NCBI GenBank assembly: GCA_948470475.1
Contig: OX419346.1
Location: 13,103,843-13,167,842, forward strand
Origin: Galaxea fascicularis
Taxonomy: Eukaryota; Cnidaria; Anthozoa; Scleractinia; Euphylliidae
Length of the DNA stretch: 64,000 bases
Reading direction: 5' to 3'
Shown: positions 20,684 through 33,544 of the stretch, one piece after another
Layout of the letters: each line of letters begins with the position of its first letter
Numbering within the stretch: the first letter of the stretch is position 1
Translations under genes and position numbers: made by a program
The notes under the pieces: generated by a model
The model's database searches: none
Seen by the model: the letters and a program-made list of their open reading frames with translations, nothing else
Told to the model about the DNA's origin: nothing

Positions 20684-21329
20684 GTTAGTACTTGGATGAT
20701 TGATCGCCTAGGAATACCTCGTGTTGTAGACTTTTTGCCGAATCAGTTTTGCCCTTTGTTTTTCCAGGTCGTTGCCCGCTCGCTTTGTTTCACACTCTTA
20801 AAAACATGATGAACAGCTATGCAAAGGCGAATTGCCAAGACAAACCAAGGTTGGTAAGTTTTACTGCCGTATTTACGGCATCTTGTGTTGAGTTGAATGT
20901 TTTCCCCTTTTGGAGGCTTTAGCGCGTGTAAAGTTGCCAATTTGGAACGTGACGTTAATTTTTCGCTGATGACGTGAAATAATTGGAGACAAGAGGATAG
21001 GAGGTTAGAGGGAAAGGCTTTTGTAGCCCTTCTAACGCCAAAAGCTGGTTAATTTGATGCATTAGAAATCACCAGATCAGCAGCTACATATACAAGAAAC
21101 CTTAGCCGTCTATGTAGTGCTTTTAAAAGTACCAATTGATCTCGTTCCAAGTGGGGAAAAATTGACACAGAGTTGAAACTGAGGCGATATGGATCAGGCA
21201 AGTTTTTTTTTGGCTCCTTGTCTTTGCTTTACGCTAAAGCAGTTTACTGTAAAACACTGGAACACCTCTTGCAACTTGAAATTGACGCCTAGGCTGCTAT
21301 AAAGCACGAAATCTTGGCTTGAAGCCCTT

Positions 21330-21449
21330 GTCTACGACCATACCACAAGGGAAACACCGGTTCTCGTCCGATCACCGAAGTTAAGCTTTGTCGGGCGGGG
21401 TTAGTACTTGGATGATTGATCGCCTAGGAATACCTCGTGTTGTAGACTT
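21330..21449 (+). rRNA. 5S rRNA, copy 33
   Basis: Base -20 is A. Beta-type L spacer follows (+716), second of four in tandem. Confidence 0.96.
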
Positions 21450-22045
21450 TTTGCCGAATCAGTTTTGCCCTTTGTTTTTCCAGGTCGTTGCCCGCTCGCT
21501 TTGTTTCACACTCTTAAAAACATGATGAACAGCTATGCAAAGGCGAATTGCCAAGACAAACCAAGGTTGGTAAGTTTTACTGCCGTATTTACGGCATCTT
21601 GTGTTGAGTTGAATGTTTTCCCCTTTTGGAGGCTTTAGCGCGTGTAAAGTTGCCAATTTGGAACGTGACGTTAATTTTTCGCTGATGACGTGAAATAATT
21701 GGAGACAAGAGGATAGGAGGTTAGAGGGAAAGGCTTTTGTAGCCCTTCTAACGCCAAAAGCTGGTTAATTTGATGCATTAGAAATCACCAGATCAGCAGC
21801 TACATATACAAGAAACCTTAGCCGTCTATGTAGTGCTTTTAAAAGTACCAATTGATCTCGTTCCAAGTGGGGAAAAATTGACACAGAGTTGAAACTGAGG
21901 CGATATGGATCAGGCAAGTTTTTTTTTGGCTCCTTGTCTTTGCTTTACGCTAAAGCAGTTTACTGTAAAACACTGGAACACCTCTTGCAACTTGAAATTG
22001 ACGCCTAGGCTGCTATAAAGCACGGAATCTTGGCTTGAAGCCCTT

Positions 22046-22165
22046 GTCTACGACCATACCACAAGGGAAACACCGGTTCTCGTCCGATCACCGAAGTTAA
22101 GCTTTGTCGGGCGGGGTTAGTACTTGGATGATTGATCGCCTAGGAATACCTCGTGTTGTAGACTT
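22046..22165 (+). rRNA. 5S rRNA, copy 34
   Basis: Base -21 is G. Beta-type L spacer follows (+716). Confidence 0.96.
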
Positions 22166-22761
22166 TTTGCCGAATCAGTTTTGCCCTTTGTTTTTCCAGG
22201 TCGTTGCCCGCTCGCTTTGTTTCACACTCTTAAAAACATGATGAACAGCTATGCAAAGGCGAATTGCCAAGACAAACCAAGGTTGGTAAGTTTTACTGCC
22301 GTATTTACGGCATCTTGTGTTGAGTTGAATGTTTTCCCCTTTTGGAGGCTTTAGCGCGTGTAAAGTTGCCAATTTGGAACGTGACGTTAATTTTTCGCTG
22401 ATGACGTGAAATAATTGGAGACAAGAGGATAGGAGGTTAGAGGGAAAGGCTTTTGTAGCCCTTCTAACGCCAAAAGCTGGTTAATTTGATGCATTAGAAA
22501 TCACCAGATCAGCAGCTACATATACAAGAAACCTTAGCCGTCTATGTAGTGCTTTTAAAAGTACCAATTGATCTCGTTCCAAGTGGGGAAAAATTGACAC
22601 AGAGTTGAAACTGAGGCGATATGGATCAGGCAAGTTTTTTTTTGGCTCCTTGTCTTTGCTTTACGCTAAAGCAGTTTACTGTAAAACACTGGAACACCTC
22701 TTGCAACTTGAAATTGACGCCTAGGCTGCTATAAAGCACGAAATCTTGGCTTGAAGCCCTT

Positions 22762-22881
22762 GTCTACGACCATACCACAAGGGAAACACCGGTTCTCGTC
22801 CGATCACCGAAGTTAAGCTTTGTCGGGCGGGGTTAGTACTTGGATGATTGATCGCCTAGGAATACCTCGTGTTGTAGACTT
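22762..22881 (+). rRNA. 5S rRNA, copy 35
   Basis: Base -20 is A. Last of the four beta-type L spacers follows (+716). Confidence 0.96.
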
Positions 22882-23477
22882 TTTGCCGAATCAGTTTTGC
22901 CCTTTGTTTTTCCAGGTCGTTGCCCGCTCGCTTTGTTTCACACTCTTAAAAACATGATGAACAGCTATGCAAAGGCGAATTGCCAAGACAAACCAAGGTT
23001 GGTAAGTTTTACTGCCGTATTTACGGCATCTTGTGTTGAGTTGAATGTTTTCCCCTTTTGGAGGCTTTAGCGCGTGTAAAGTTGCCAATTTGGAACGTGA
23101 CGTTAATTTTTCGCTGATGACGTGAAATAATTGGAGACAAGAGGATAGGAGGTTAGAGGGAAAGGCTTTTGTAGCCCTTCTAACGCCAAAAGCTGGTTAA
23201 TTTGATGCATTAGAAATCACCAGATCAGCAGCTACATATACAAGAAACCTTAGCCGTCTATGTAGTGCTTTTAAAAGTACCAATTGATCTCGTTCCAAGT
23301 GGGGAAAAATTGACACAGAGTTGAAACTGAGGCGATATGGATCAGGCAAGTTTTTTTTTGGCTCCTTGTCTTTGCTTTACGCTAAAGCAGTTTACTGTAA
23401 AACACTGGAACACCTCTTGCAACTTGAAATTGACGCATAGGCTGCTATAAAGCACGACATCTTGGCTTGAAGCCCTT

Positions 23478-23597
23478 GTCTACAACCATACCACAAGGGA
23501 AACACCGGTTCTCGTCCGATCACCGAAGTTAAGCTTTGTCGGGCGGGGTTAGTACTTGGATGATTGATCGCCTAGGAATACCTCGTGTTGTAGACTT
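23478..23597 (+). rRNA. 5S rRNA, copy 36 (G7A)
   Basis: G7A with upstream CATAGG and base -20 C, the same combination as copy 22. M spacer follows (+703). Confidence 0.94.
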
Positions 23598-24180
23598 TTT
23601 ACCGAATCAGTTTTGCCCTTTGTTTTTCCAGGTCGTTGCCCGCTCGCTCAGTTTCACAGTCTTAAAAACATGATGAACAGCTGTGCAAAGGCGAATTGCG
23701 AAGACCAACCAAGGTTGGTAAGTTTACGGCATCTTGTGTTGAGTTGAATTTTTTCCCCTTTTGGAGGCTTTAGCGCGTGCAAAGTTGCCAATTTGGAACG
23801 TGACGTTAAACTTTCGCTTGTGACGTGAAATAATTGGAGACAAGAGCATAGGAGGTTAGAGGGAAAGGCTTTTGCAGCCCTTCTAACGCCAAAAGCTGGT
23901 TAATTTGATGCATTACAAATCACCACATCAGCAGCTACATATACAAGAAACTTTAGCCGTCTATGTAGTGCTTTTAAAAGTACCAATTGATCTCGTTCCA
24001 AGTGGGGAAAAATTGACACAGAGTTGAAACTGAGGCGATATGGATCAGGCAAGTTTTTTTTTGGCTCCTTGTCTTTGCTTTACGCTAAAGCAGTTTACTG
24101 TAAAACACTGGAACACCTCTTGCAACTTGAAATTGACGCCTAGGCTGCTATAAAGCACGAAATCTTGGCTTGAAGCCCTT

Positions 24181-24300
24181 GTCTACGACCATACCACAAG
24201 GGAAACACCGGTTCTCGTCCGATCACCGAAGTTAAGCTTTGTCGGGCGGGGTTAGTACTTGGATGATTGATCGCCTAGGAATACCTCGTGTTGTAGACTT
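24181..24300 (+). rRNA. 5S rRNA, copy 37
   Basis: Base -20 is A. M spacer follows (+704) with GGCATATTG and GGAGACTTT. Its downstream part has the S-type bases GACATG and its T tract is interrupted by A. Confidence 0.96.
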
Positions 24301-24884
24301 TTTACCGAATCAGTTTTGCCCTTTGTTTTTCCAGGTCGTTGCCCGCTCGCTCAGTTTCACACTCTTAAAAACATGATGAACAGCTGTGCAAAGGCGAATT
24401 GCCAAGACCAACCAAGGTTGGTAAGTTTACGGCATATTGTGTTGAGTTGAATTTTTTCCCCTTTTGGAGACTTTAGCGCGTGCAAAGTTGCCAATTTGGA
24501 ACGTGACGTTAAACTTTCGCTTGTGACATGAAATAATTGTAAACAAGAGCATAGGAGGTCAGAGGGAATGGCTTTTGCAGCCCTTCTAACGCCAAAAGCT
24601 GGTTAATTTGATGCATTAGAAATCACCAGATCAGCAGCTACATATACAAGAAACCTTAGCCGTCTATGTAGTGCTTTTAAAAGTACCAATTGATCTCGTT
24701 CCAAGTGGGGAAAAATTGACACAGAGTTGAAACTGAGGCGATATGGATCAGGCAAGTTTTTTATTTGGCTCCTTTTCTTTGCTTTACGCTAAAGCAGTTT
24801 ACTGTAAAACACTGGAACACCTCTTGCAACTTGAAATTGACGCCTAGGCTGCTATAAAGCACGACATCTTGGCTTGAAGCCCTT

Positions 24885-25004
24885 GTCTACGACCATACCA
24901 CAAGGGAAACACCGGTTCTCGTCCGATCACCGAAGTTAAGCTTTGTCGGGCGGGGTTAGTACTTGGATGATTGATCGCCTAGGAATACCTCGTGTTGTAG
25001 ACTT
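24885..25004 (+). rRNA. 5S rRNA, copy 38
   Basis: Base -20 is C. L spacer follows (+716) with TTTTGGCCATTG at its left boundary. Confidence 0.96.
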
Positions 25005-25600
25005 TTTACCGAATCAGTTTTGGCCATTGTTTTTCCAGGTCGTTGCCCGCTCGCTCAGTTTCACACTCTTAAAAACATGATGAACAGCTATGCAAAGGCG
25101 AATTGCCAAGACCAACCAAGGTTGGTAAGTTTTACTGCCGTATTTACGGCATCTTGTGTTGAGTTGAATTTTTTCCCCTTTTGGAGGCTTTAGCGCGTGC
25201 AAAGTTGCCAATTTGGAACGTGACGTTAAACTTTCGCTTGTGACGTGAAATAATTGGAGACAAGAGCATAGGAGGTTAGAGGGAAAGGCTTTTGCAGCCC
25301 TTCTAACGCCAAAAGCTGGTTAATTTGATGCATTAGAAATCACCAGATCAGCAGCTACATATACAAGAAACCTTAGCCGTCTATGTAGTGCTTTTAAAAG
25401 TACCAATTGATCTCGTTCCAAGTGGGGAAAAATTGACACAGAGTTGAAACTGAGGCGATATGGATCAGGCAAGTTTTTTTTTGGCTCCTTGTCTTTGCTT
25501 TACGCTAAAGCAGTTTACTGTAAAACACTGGAACACCTCTTGCAACTTGAAATTGACGCCTAGGCTGCTATAAAGCACGACATCTTGGCTTGAAGTCCTT

Positions 25601-25720
25601 GTCTACGTCCATACCACAAGGGAAACACCGGTTCTCGTCCGATCACCGAAGTTAAGCTTTGTCGGGCGGGGTTAGTACTTGGATGATTGATCGCCTAGGA
25701 ATACCTCGTGTTGTAGACTT
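25601..25720 (+). rRNA. 5S rRNA, copy 39 (A8T)
   Basis: A8 is T, breaking the A8-U111 pair at the base of helix I. Base -20 is C. S spacer follows (+531). Confidence 0.93.
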
Positions 25721-26131
25721 TTTACCGAATCAGTTTTGCCAATTTGGAACGTGACGTTAAACTTTCGCTTGTGACATGAAATAATTGTAGACAAGAGCAT
25801 AGGAGGTTAGAGGGAAAGGCTTTTGCAGCCCTTCTAACGCCAAAAGCTGGTTAATTTGATGCATTAGAAATCACCAGATCAGCAGCTACATATACAAGAA
25901 ACCTTAGCCGTCTATGTAGTGCTTTTAAAAGTACCAATTGATCTCGTTCCAAGTGGGGAAAAATTGACACAGAGTTGAAACTGAGGCGATATGGATCAGG
26001 CAAGTTTTTTTTTGGCTCCTTGTCTTTGCTTTACGCTAAAGCAGTTTACTGTAAAACACTGGAACACCTCTTGCAACTTGAAATTGACGCCTAGGCTGCT
26101 ATAAAGCACGACATCTTGGCTTGAAGCCCTT

Positions 26132-26251
26132 GTCTACGACCATACCACAAGGGAAACACCGGTTCTCGTCCGATCACCGAGGTTAAGCTTTGTCGGGCGG
26201 GGTTAGTACTTGGATGATTGATCGCCTAGGAATACCTCGTGTTGTAGACTT
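26132..26251 (+). rRNA. 5S rRNA, copy 40 (A50G)
   Basis: A50G at the edge of box A (CACCGAGGTT). Base -20 is C. S spacer follows (+531). Confidence 0.94.
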
Positions 26252-26662
26252 TTTACCGAATCAGTTTTGCCAATTTGGAACGTGACGTTAAACTTTCGCT
26301 TGTGACATGAAATAATTGTAGACAAGAGCATAGGAGGTTAGAGGGAAAGGCTTTTGCAGCCCTTCTAACGCCAAAAGCTGGTTAATTTGATGCATTAGAA
26401 ATCACCAGATCAGCAGCTACATATACAAGAAACCTTAGCCGTCTATGTAGTGCTTTTAAAAGTACCAATTGATCTCGTTCCAAGTGGGGAAAAATTGACA
26501 CAGAGTTGAAACTGAGGCGATATGGATCAGGCAAGTTTTTTTTTGCCTCCTTGTCTTTGCTTTACGCTAAAGCAGTTTACTGTAAAACACTGGAACACCT
26601 CTTGCAACTTGAAATTAACGCCTAGGCTGCTATAAAGCACGACATCTTGGCTTGAAGCCCTT

Positions 26663-26782
26663 GTCTACGACCATACCACAAGGGAAACACCGGTTCTCGT
26701 CCGATCACCGAAGTTAAGCTTTGTCGGGCGGGGTTAGTACTTGGATGATTGATCGCCTAGGAATACCTCGTGTTGTAGACTT
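26663..26782 (+). rRNA. 5S rRNA, copy 41
   Basis: Base -20 is C. S spacer follows (+531). Confidence 0.96.
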
Positions 26783-27193
26783 TTTACCGAATCAGTTTTG
26801 CCAATTTGGAACGTGACGTTAAACTTTCGCTTGTGACATGAAATAATTGTAGACAAGAGCATAGGAGGTTAGAGGGAAAGGCTTTTGCAGCCCTTCTAAC
26901 GCCAAAAGCTGGTTAATTTGATGCATTAGAAATCACCAGATCAGCAGCTACATATACAAGAAACCTTAGCCGTCTATGTAGTGCTTTTAAAAGTACCAAT
27001 TGATCTCGTTCCAAGTGGGGAAAAATTGACACAGAGTTGAAACTGAGGCGATATGGATCAGGCAAGTTTTTTTTTGGCTCCTTGTCTTTGCTTTACGCTA
27101 AAGCAGTTTACTGTAAAACACTGGAACACCTCTTGCAACTTGAAATTGACGCCTAGGCTGCTATAAAGCACGAAATCTTGGCTTGAAGCCCTT

Positions 27194-27313
27194 GTCTACG
27201 ACCATACCACAAGGGAAACACCGGTTCTCGTCCGATCACCGAAGTTAAGCTTTGTCGGGCGGGGTTAGTACTTGGATGATTGATCGCCTAGGAATACCTC
27301 GTGTTGTAGACTT
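27194..27313 (+). rRNA. 5S rRNA, copy 42
   Basis: Base -20 is A. L spacer follows (+716) with TTTTGGCC instead of TTTTGCCC at the left boundary, shared with copies 44, 46, 47 and 98. Confidence 0.96.
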
Positions 27314-27909
27314 TTTACCGAATCAGTTTTGGCCTTTGTTTTTCCAGGTCGTTGCCCGCTCGCTCAGTTTCACACTCTTAAAAACATGATGAACAGCTAT
27401 GCAAAGGCGAATTGCCAAGACCAACCAAGGTTGGTAAGTTTTACTGCCGTATTTACGGCATCTTGTGTTGAGTTGAATTTTTTCCCCTTTTGGAGGCTTT
27501 AGCGCGTGCAAAGTTGCCAATTTGGAACGTGACGTTAAACTTTCGCTTGTGACGTGAAATAATTGGAGACAAGAGCATAGGAGGTTAGAGGGAAAGGCTT
27601 TTGCAGCCCTTCTAACGCCAAAAGCTGGTTAATTTGATGCATTAGAAATCACCAGATCAGCAGCTACATATACAAGAAACCTTAGCCGTCTATGTAGTGC
27701 TTTTAAAAGTACCAATTGATCTCGTTCCAAGTGGGGAAAAATTGACACAGAGTTGAAACTGAGGCGATATGGATCAGGCAAGTTTTTTTTTGGCTCCTTG
27801 TCTTTGCTTTACGCTAAAGCAGTTTACTGTAAAACACTGGAACACCTCTTGCAACTTGAAATTGACGCCTAGGCTGCTATAAAGCACGACATCTTGGCTT
27901 GAAGCCCTT

Positions 27910-28029
27910 GTCTACGACCATACCACAAGGGAAACACCGGTTCTCGTCCGATCACCGAAGTTAAGCTTTGTCGGGCGGGGTTAGTACTTGGATGATTGAT
28001 CGCCTAGGAATACCTCGTGTTGTAGACTT
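27910..28029 (+). rRNA. 5S rRNA, copy 43
   Basis: Base -20 is C. S spacer with T8 and a one-base deletion beside the TATA box (TAGGTGCT) follows (+529). Confidence 0.96.
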
Positions 28030-28438
28030 TTTACCGAATCAGTTTTGCCAATTTGGAACGTGACGTTAAACTTTCGCTTGTGACATGAAATAATTGTAGA
28101 CAAGAGCATAGGAGGTTAGAGGGAAAGGCTTTTGCAGCCCTTCTAACGCCAGAAGCTGGTTAATTTGATGCATTAGAAATCACCAGATCAGCAGCTACAT
28201 ATACAAGAAACCTTAGCCGTCTATGTAGTGCTTTTAAAAGTACCAATTGATCTCGTTCCAAGTGGGGAAAAATTGACACAGAGTTGAAACTGAGGCGATA
28301 TGGATCAGGCAAGTTTTTTTTGGCTCCTTGTCTTTGCTTTACGCTAAAGCAGTTTACTGTAAAACACTGGAACACCTCTTGCAACTTGAAATTGACGCCT
28401 AGGTGCTATAAAGCACGAAATCTTGGCTTGAAGCCCTT

Positions 28439-28558
28439 GTCTACGACCATACCACAAGGGAAACACCGGTTCTCGTCCGATCACCAAAGTTAAGCTTTGT
28501 CGGGCGGGGTTAGTACTTGGATGATTGATCGCCTAGGAATACCTCGTGTTGTAGACTT
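28439..28558 (+). rRNA. 5S rRNA, copy 44 (G48A)
   Basis: G48A (28486), as in copy 30. Base -20 is A. L spacer follows (+716); its acceptor-like CCAGG reads CAAGG. Confidence 0.93.
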
Positions 28559-29154
28559 TTTACCGAATCAGTTTTGGCCTTTGTTTTTCAAGGTCGTTGC
28601 CCGCTCGCTCAGTTTCACACTCTTAAAAACATGATGAACAGCTATGCAAAGGCGAATTGCCAAGACCAACCAAGGTTGGTAAGTTTTACTGCCGTATTTA
28701 CGGCATCTTGTGTTGAGTTGAATTTTTTCCCCTTTTGGAGGCTTTAGCGCGTGCAAAGTTGCCAATTTGGAACGTGACGTTAAACTTTCGCTTGTGACGT
28801 GAAATAATTGGAGACAAGAGCATAGGAGGTTAGAGGGAAAGGCTTTTGCAGCCCTTCTAACGCCAAAAGCTGGTTAATTTGATGCATTAGAAATCACCAG
28901 ATCAGCAGCTACATATACAAGAAACCTTAGCCGTCTATGTAGTGCTTTTAAAAGTACCAATTGATCTCGTTCCAAGTGGGGAAAAATTGACACAGAGTTG
29001 AAACTGAGGCGATATGGATCAGGCAAGTTTTTTTTTGGCTCCTTGTCTTTGCTTTACGCTAAAGCAGTTTACTGTAAAACACTGGAACACCTCTTGCAAC
29101 TTGAAATTGACGCCTAGGCTGCTATAAAGCACGAAATCTTGGCTTGAAGTCCTT

Positions 29155-29274
29155 GTCTACGACCATACCACAAGGGAAACACCGGTTCTCGTCCGATCAC
29201 CGAAGTTAAGCTTTGTCGGGCGGGGTTAGTACTTGGATGATTGATCGCCTAGGAATACCTCGTGTTGTAGACTT
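29155..29274 (+). rRNA. 5S rRNA, copy 45
   Basis: Base -20 is A. S spacer follows (+531) with TTTTAAACAAG. Confidence 0.96.
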
Positions 29275-29685
29275 TTTACCGAATCAGTTTTGCCAATTTG
29301 GAACGTGACGTTAAACTTTCGCTTGTGACATGAAATAATTTTAAACAAGAGCATAGGAGGTTAGAGGGAAAGGCTTTTGCAGCCCTTCTAACGCCAAAAG
29401 CTGGTTAATTTGATGCATTAGAAATCACCAGATCAGCAGCTACATATACAAGAAACCTTAGCCGTCTATGTAGTGCTTTTAAAAGTACCAATTGATCTCG
29501 TTCCAAGTGGGGAAAAATTGACACAGAGTTGAAACTGAGGCGATATGGATCAGGCAAGTTTTTTTTTGGCTCCTTGTCTTTGCTTTACGCTAAAGCAGTT
29601 TACTGTAAAACACTGGAACACCTCTTGCAACTTGAAATTGACGCCTAGGCTGCTATAAAGCACGACATCTTGGCTTGAAGCCCTT

Positions 29686-29805
29686 GTCTACGACCATACC
29701 ACAAGGGAAACACCGGTTCTCGTCCGATCACCGAGGTTAAGCTTTGTCGGGCGGGGTTAGTACTTGGATGATTGATCGCCTAGGAATACCTCGTGTTGTA
29801 GACTT
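29686..29805 (+). rRNA. 5S rRNA, copy 46 (A50G)
   Basis: A50G. Base -20 is C. L spacer follows (+716) with TCAGATTTGG. Confidence 0.94.
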
Positions 29806-30401
29806 TTTACCGAATCAGATTTGGCCTTTGTTTTTCCAGGTCGTTGCCCGCTCGCTCAGTTTCACACTCTTAAAAACATGATGAACAGCTATGCAAAGGC
29901 GAATTGCCAAGACCAACCAAGGTTGGTAAGTTTTACTGCCGTATTTACGGCATCTTGTGTTGAGTTGAATTTTTTCCCCTTTTGGAGGCTTTAGCGCGTG
30001 CAAAGTTGCCAATTTGGAACGTGACGTTAAACTTTCGCTTGTGACGTGAAATAATTGGAGACAAGAGCATAGGAGGTTAGAGGGAAAGGCTTTTGCAGCC
30101 CTTCTAACGCCAAAAGCTGGTTAATTTGATGCATTAGAAATCACCAGATCAGCAGCTACATATACAAGAAACCTTAGCCGTCTATGTAGTGCTTTTAAAA
30201 GTACCAATTGATCTCGTTCCAAGTGGGGAAAAATTGACACAGAGTTGAAACTGAGGCGATATGGATCAGGCAAGTTTTTTTTTGGCTCCTTGTCTTTGCT
30301 TTACGCTAAAGCAGTTTACTGTAAAACACTGGAACACCTCTTGCAACTTGAAATTGACGCCTAGGCTGCTATAAAGCACGACATCTTGGCTTGAAGCCCT
30401 T

Positions 30402-30521
30402 GTCTACGACCATACCACAAGGGAAACACCGGTTCTCGTCCGATCACCGAAGTTAAGCTTTGTCGGGCGGGGTTAGTACTTGGATGATTGATCGCCTAGG
30501 AATACCTCGTGTTGTAGACTT
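30402..30521 (+). rRNA. 5S rRNA, copy 47
   Basis: Base -20 is C. L spacer with T8 follows (+715). It also has GTGCTGTTGAAAG and CTACTATAAA. Confidence 0.96.
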
Positions 30522-31116
30522 TTTACCGAATCAGTTTTGGCCTTTGTTTTTCCAGGTCGTTGCCCGCTCGCTCAGTTTCACACTCTTAAAAACGTGATGA
30601 ACAGCTATGCAAAGGCGAATTGCCAAGACCAACCAAGGTTGGTAAGTTTTACTGCCGTATTTACGGCATCTTGTGTTGAGTTGAATTTTTTCCCCTTTTG
30701 GAGGCTTTAGCGCGTGCAAAGTTGCCAATTTGGAACGTGACGTTAAACTTTCGCTTGTGACGTGAAATAATTGGAGACAAGAGCATAGGAGGTTAGAGGG
30801 AAAGGCTTTTGCAGCCCTTCTAACGCCAAAAGCTGGTTAATTTGATGCATTAGAAATCACCAGATCAGCAGCTACATATACAAGAAACCTTAGCCGTCTA
30901 TGTAGTGCTGTTGAAAGTACCAATTGATCTTGTTCCAAGTGGGGAAAAATTGACACAGAGTTGAAACTGAGGCGATATGGATCAGGCAAGTTTTTTTTGG
31001 CTCCTTGTCTTTGCTTTACGCTAAAGCAGTTTACTGTAAAACACTGGAACACCTCTTGCAACTTGAAATTGACGCCTAGGCTACTATAAAGCACGAAATC
31101 TTGGCTTGAAGCCCTT

Positions 31117-31236
31117 GTCTACGACCATACCACAAGGGAAACACCGGTTCTCGTCCGATCACCGAAGTTAAGCTTTGTCGGGCGGGGTTAGTACTTGGAT
31201 GATTGATCGCCTAGGAATACCTCGTGTTGTAGACTT
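31117..31236 (+). rRNA. 5S rRNA, copy 48
   Basis: Base -20 is A. S spacer follows (+531). Confidence 0.96.
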
Positions 31237-31647
31237 TTTACCGAATCAGTTTTGCCAATTTGGAACGTGACGTTAAACTTTCGCTTGTGACATGAAATAA
31301 TTGTAGACAAGAGCATAGGAGGTTAGAGGGAAAGGCTTTTGCAGCCCTTCTAACGCCAAAAGCTGGTTAATTTGATGCATTAGAAATCACCAGATCAGCA
31401 GCTACATATACAAGAAACCTTAGCCGTCTATGTAGTGCTTTTAAAAGTACCAATTGATCTCGTTCCAAGTGGGGAAAAATTGACACAGAGTTGAAACTGA
31501 GGCGATATGGATCAGGCAAGTTTTTTTTTGGCTCCTTGTCTTTGCTTTACGCTAAAGCAGTTTACTGTAAAACACTGGAACACCTCTTGCAACTTGAAAT
31601 TGACGCCTAGGCTGCTATAAAGCACGAAATCTTGGCTTGAAGCCCTT

Positions 31648-31767
31648 GTCTACGACCATACCACAAGGGAAACACCGGTTCTCGTCCGATCACCGAAGTT
31701 AAGCTTTGTCGGGCGGGGTTAGTACTTGGATGATTGATCGCCTAGGAATACCTCGTGTTGTAGACTT
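31648..31767 (+). rRNA. 5S rRNA, copy 49
   Basis: Base -20 is A. L spacer follows (+716) with private TATGGAAAG (31856). Confidence 0.96.
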
Positions 31768-32363
31768 TTTACCGAATCAGTTTTGCCCTTTGTTTTTCCA
31801 GGTCGTTGCCCGCTCGCTCAGTTTCACACTCTTAAAAACATGATGAACAGCTATGGAAAGGCGAATTGCCAAGACCAACCAAGGTTGGTAAGTTTTACTG
31901 CCGTATTTACGGCATCTTGTGTTGAGTTGAATTTTTTCCCCTTTTGGAGGCTTTAGCGCGTGCAAAGTTGCCAATTTGGAACGTGACGTTAAACTTTCGC
32001 TTGTGACGTGAAATAATTGGAGACAAGAGCATAGGAGGTTAGAGGGAAAGGCTTTTGCAGCCCTTCTAACGCCAAAAGCTGGTTAATTTGATGCATTAGA
32101 AATCACCAGATCAGCAGCTACATATACAAGAAACCTTAGCCGTCTATGTAGTGCTTTTAAAAGTACCAATTGATCTCGTTCCAAGTGGGGAAAAATTGAC
32201 ACAGAGTTGAAACTGAGGCGATATGGATCAGGCAAGTTTTTTTTTGGCTCCTTGTCTTTGCTTTACGCTAAAGCAGTTTACTGTAAAACACTGGAACACC
32301 TCTTGCAACTTGAAATTGACGCCTAGGCTGCTATAAAGCACGACATCTTGGCTTGAAGCCCTT

Positions 32364-32483
32364 GTCTACGACCATACCACAAGGGAAACACCGGTTCTCG
32401 TCCGATCACCGAAGTTAAGCTTTGTCGGGCGGGGTTAGTACTTGGATGATTGATCGCCTAGGAATACCTCGTGTTGTAGACTT
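32364..32483 (+). rRNA. 5S rRNA, copy 50
   Basis: Base -20 is C. S spacer with T8 and private AAAGCACC (32695) follows (+530). Confidence 0.96.
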
Positions 32484-32893
32484 TTTACCGAATCAGTTTT
32501 GCCAATTTGGAACGTGACGTTAAACTTTCGCTTGTGACATGAAATAATTGTAGACAAGAGCATAGGAGGTTAGAGGGAAAGGCTTTTGCAGCCCTTCTAA
32601 CGCCAAAAGCTGGTTAATTTGATGCATTAGAAATCACCAGATCAGCAGCTACATATACAAGAAACCTTAGCCGTCTATGTAGTGCTTTTAAAAGCACCAA
32701 TTGATCTCGTTCCAAGTGGGGAAAAATTGACACAGAGTTGAAACTGAGGCGATATGGATCAGGCAAGTTTTTTTTGGCTCCTTGTCTTTGCTTTACGCTA
32801 AAGCAGTTTACTGTAAAACACTGGAACACCTCTTGCAACTTGAAATTGACGCCTAGGCTACTATAAAGCACGAAATCTTGGCTTGAAGCCCTT

Positions 32894-33013
32894 GTCTACG
32901 ACCATACCACAAGGGAAACACCGGTTCTCGTCCGATCACCGAAGTTAAGCTTTGTCGGGCGGGGTTAGTACTTGGATGATTGATCGCCTAGGAATACCTC
33001 GTGTTGTAGACTT
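32894..33013 (+). rRNA. 5S rRNA, copy 51
   Basis: Base -20 is A. S spacer follows (+531). Confidence 0.96.
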
Positions 33014-33424
33014 TTTACCGAATCAGTTTTGCCAATTTGGAACGTGACGTTAAACTTTCGCTTGTGACATGAAATAATTGTAGACAAGAGCATAGGAGGT
33101 TAGAGGGAAAGGCTTTTGCAGCCCTTCTAACGCCAAAAGCTGGTTAATTTGATGCATTAGAAATCACCAGATCAGCAGCTACATATACAAGAAACCTTAG
33201 CCGTCTATGTAGTGCTTTTAAAAGTACCAATTGATCTCGTTCCAAGTGGGGAAAAATTGACACAGAGTTGAAACTGAGGCGATATGGATCAGGCAAGTTT
33301 TTTTTTGGCTCCTTGTCTTTGCTTTACGCTAAAGCAGTTTACTGTAAAACACTGGAACACCTCTTGCAACTTGAAATTGACGCCTAGGCTGCTATAAAGC
33401 ACGAAATCTTGGCTTGAAGCCCTT

Positions 33425-33544
33425 GTCTACGACCATACCACAAGGGAAACACCGGTTCTCGTCCGATCACCGAAGTTAAGCTTTGTCGGGCGGGGTTAGT
33501 ACTTGGATGATTGATCGCCTAGGAATACCTCGTGTTGTAGACTT
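33425..33544 (+). rRNA. 5S rRNA, copy 52
   Basis: Base -20 is A. L spacer follows (+716) with TATGGAAAG (33633), as after copy 49. Confidence 0.96.

Larger units (their letters stand above)
20334..20733 (+). pseudogene. 5S rRNA copy 32, split by a SINE
   Basis: Nucleotides 1-67 (20334-20400) and 71-120 (20684-20733) are intact apart from C67A. A tRNA-derived SINE sits between them, after box A and the intermediate element and before box C, so the internal promoter is broken and no normal 5S RNA can form. About two bases (nt 69-70) are lost at the junction and no target-site duplication is visible. C67A also occurs in copies 21 and 69, which like this one are followed by beta-type spacers, so the broken copy probably came from that subfamily. 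TATAAA at 20302-20307 is intact. L (beta) spacer follows; next gene at 21330. Confidence 0.95.
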
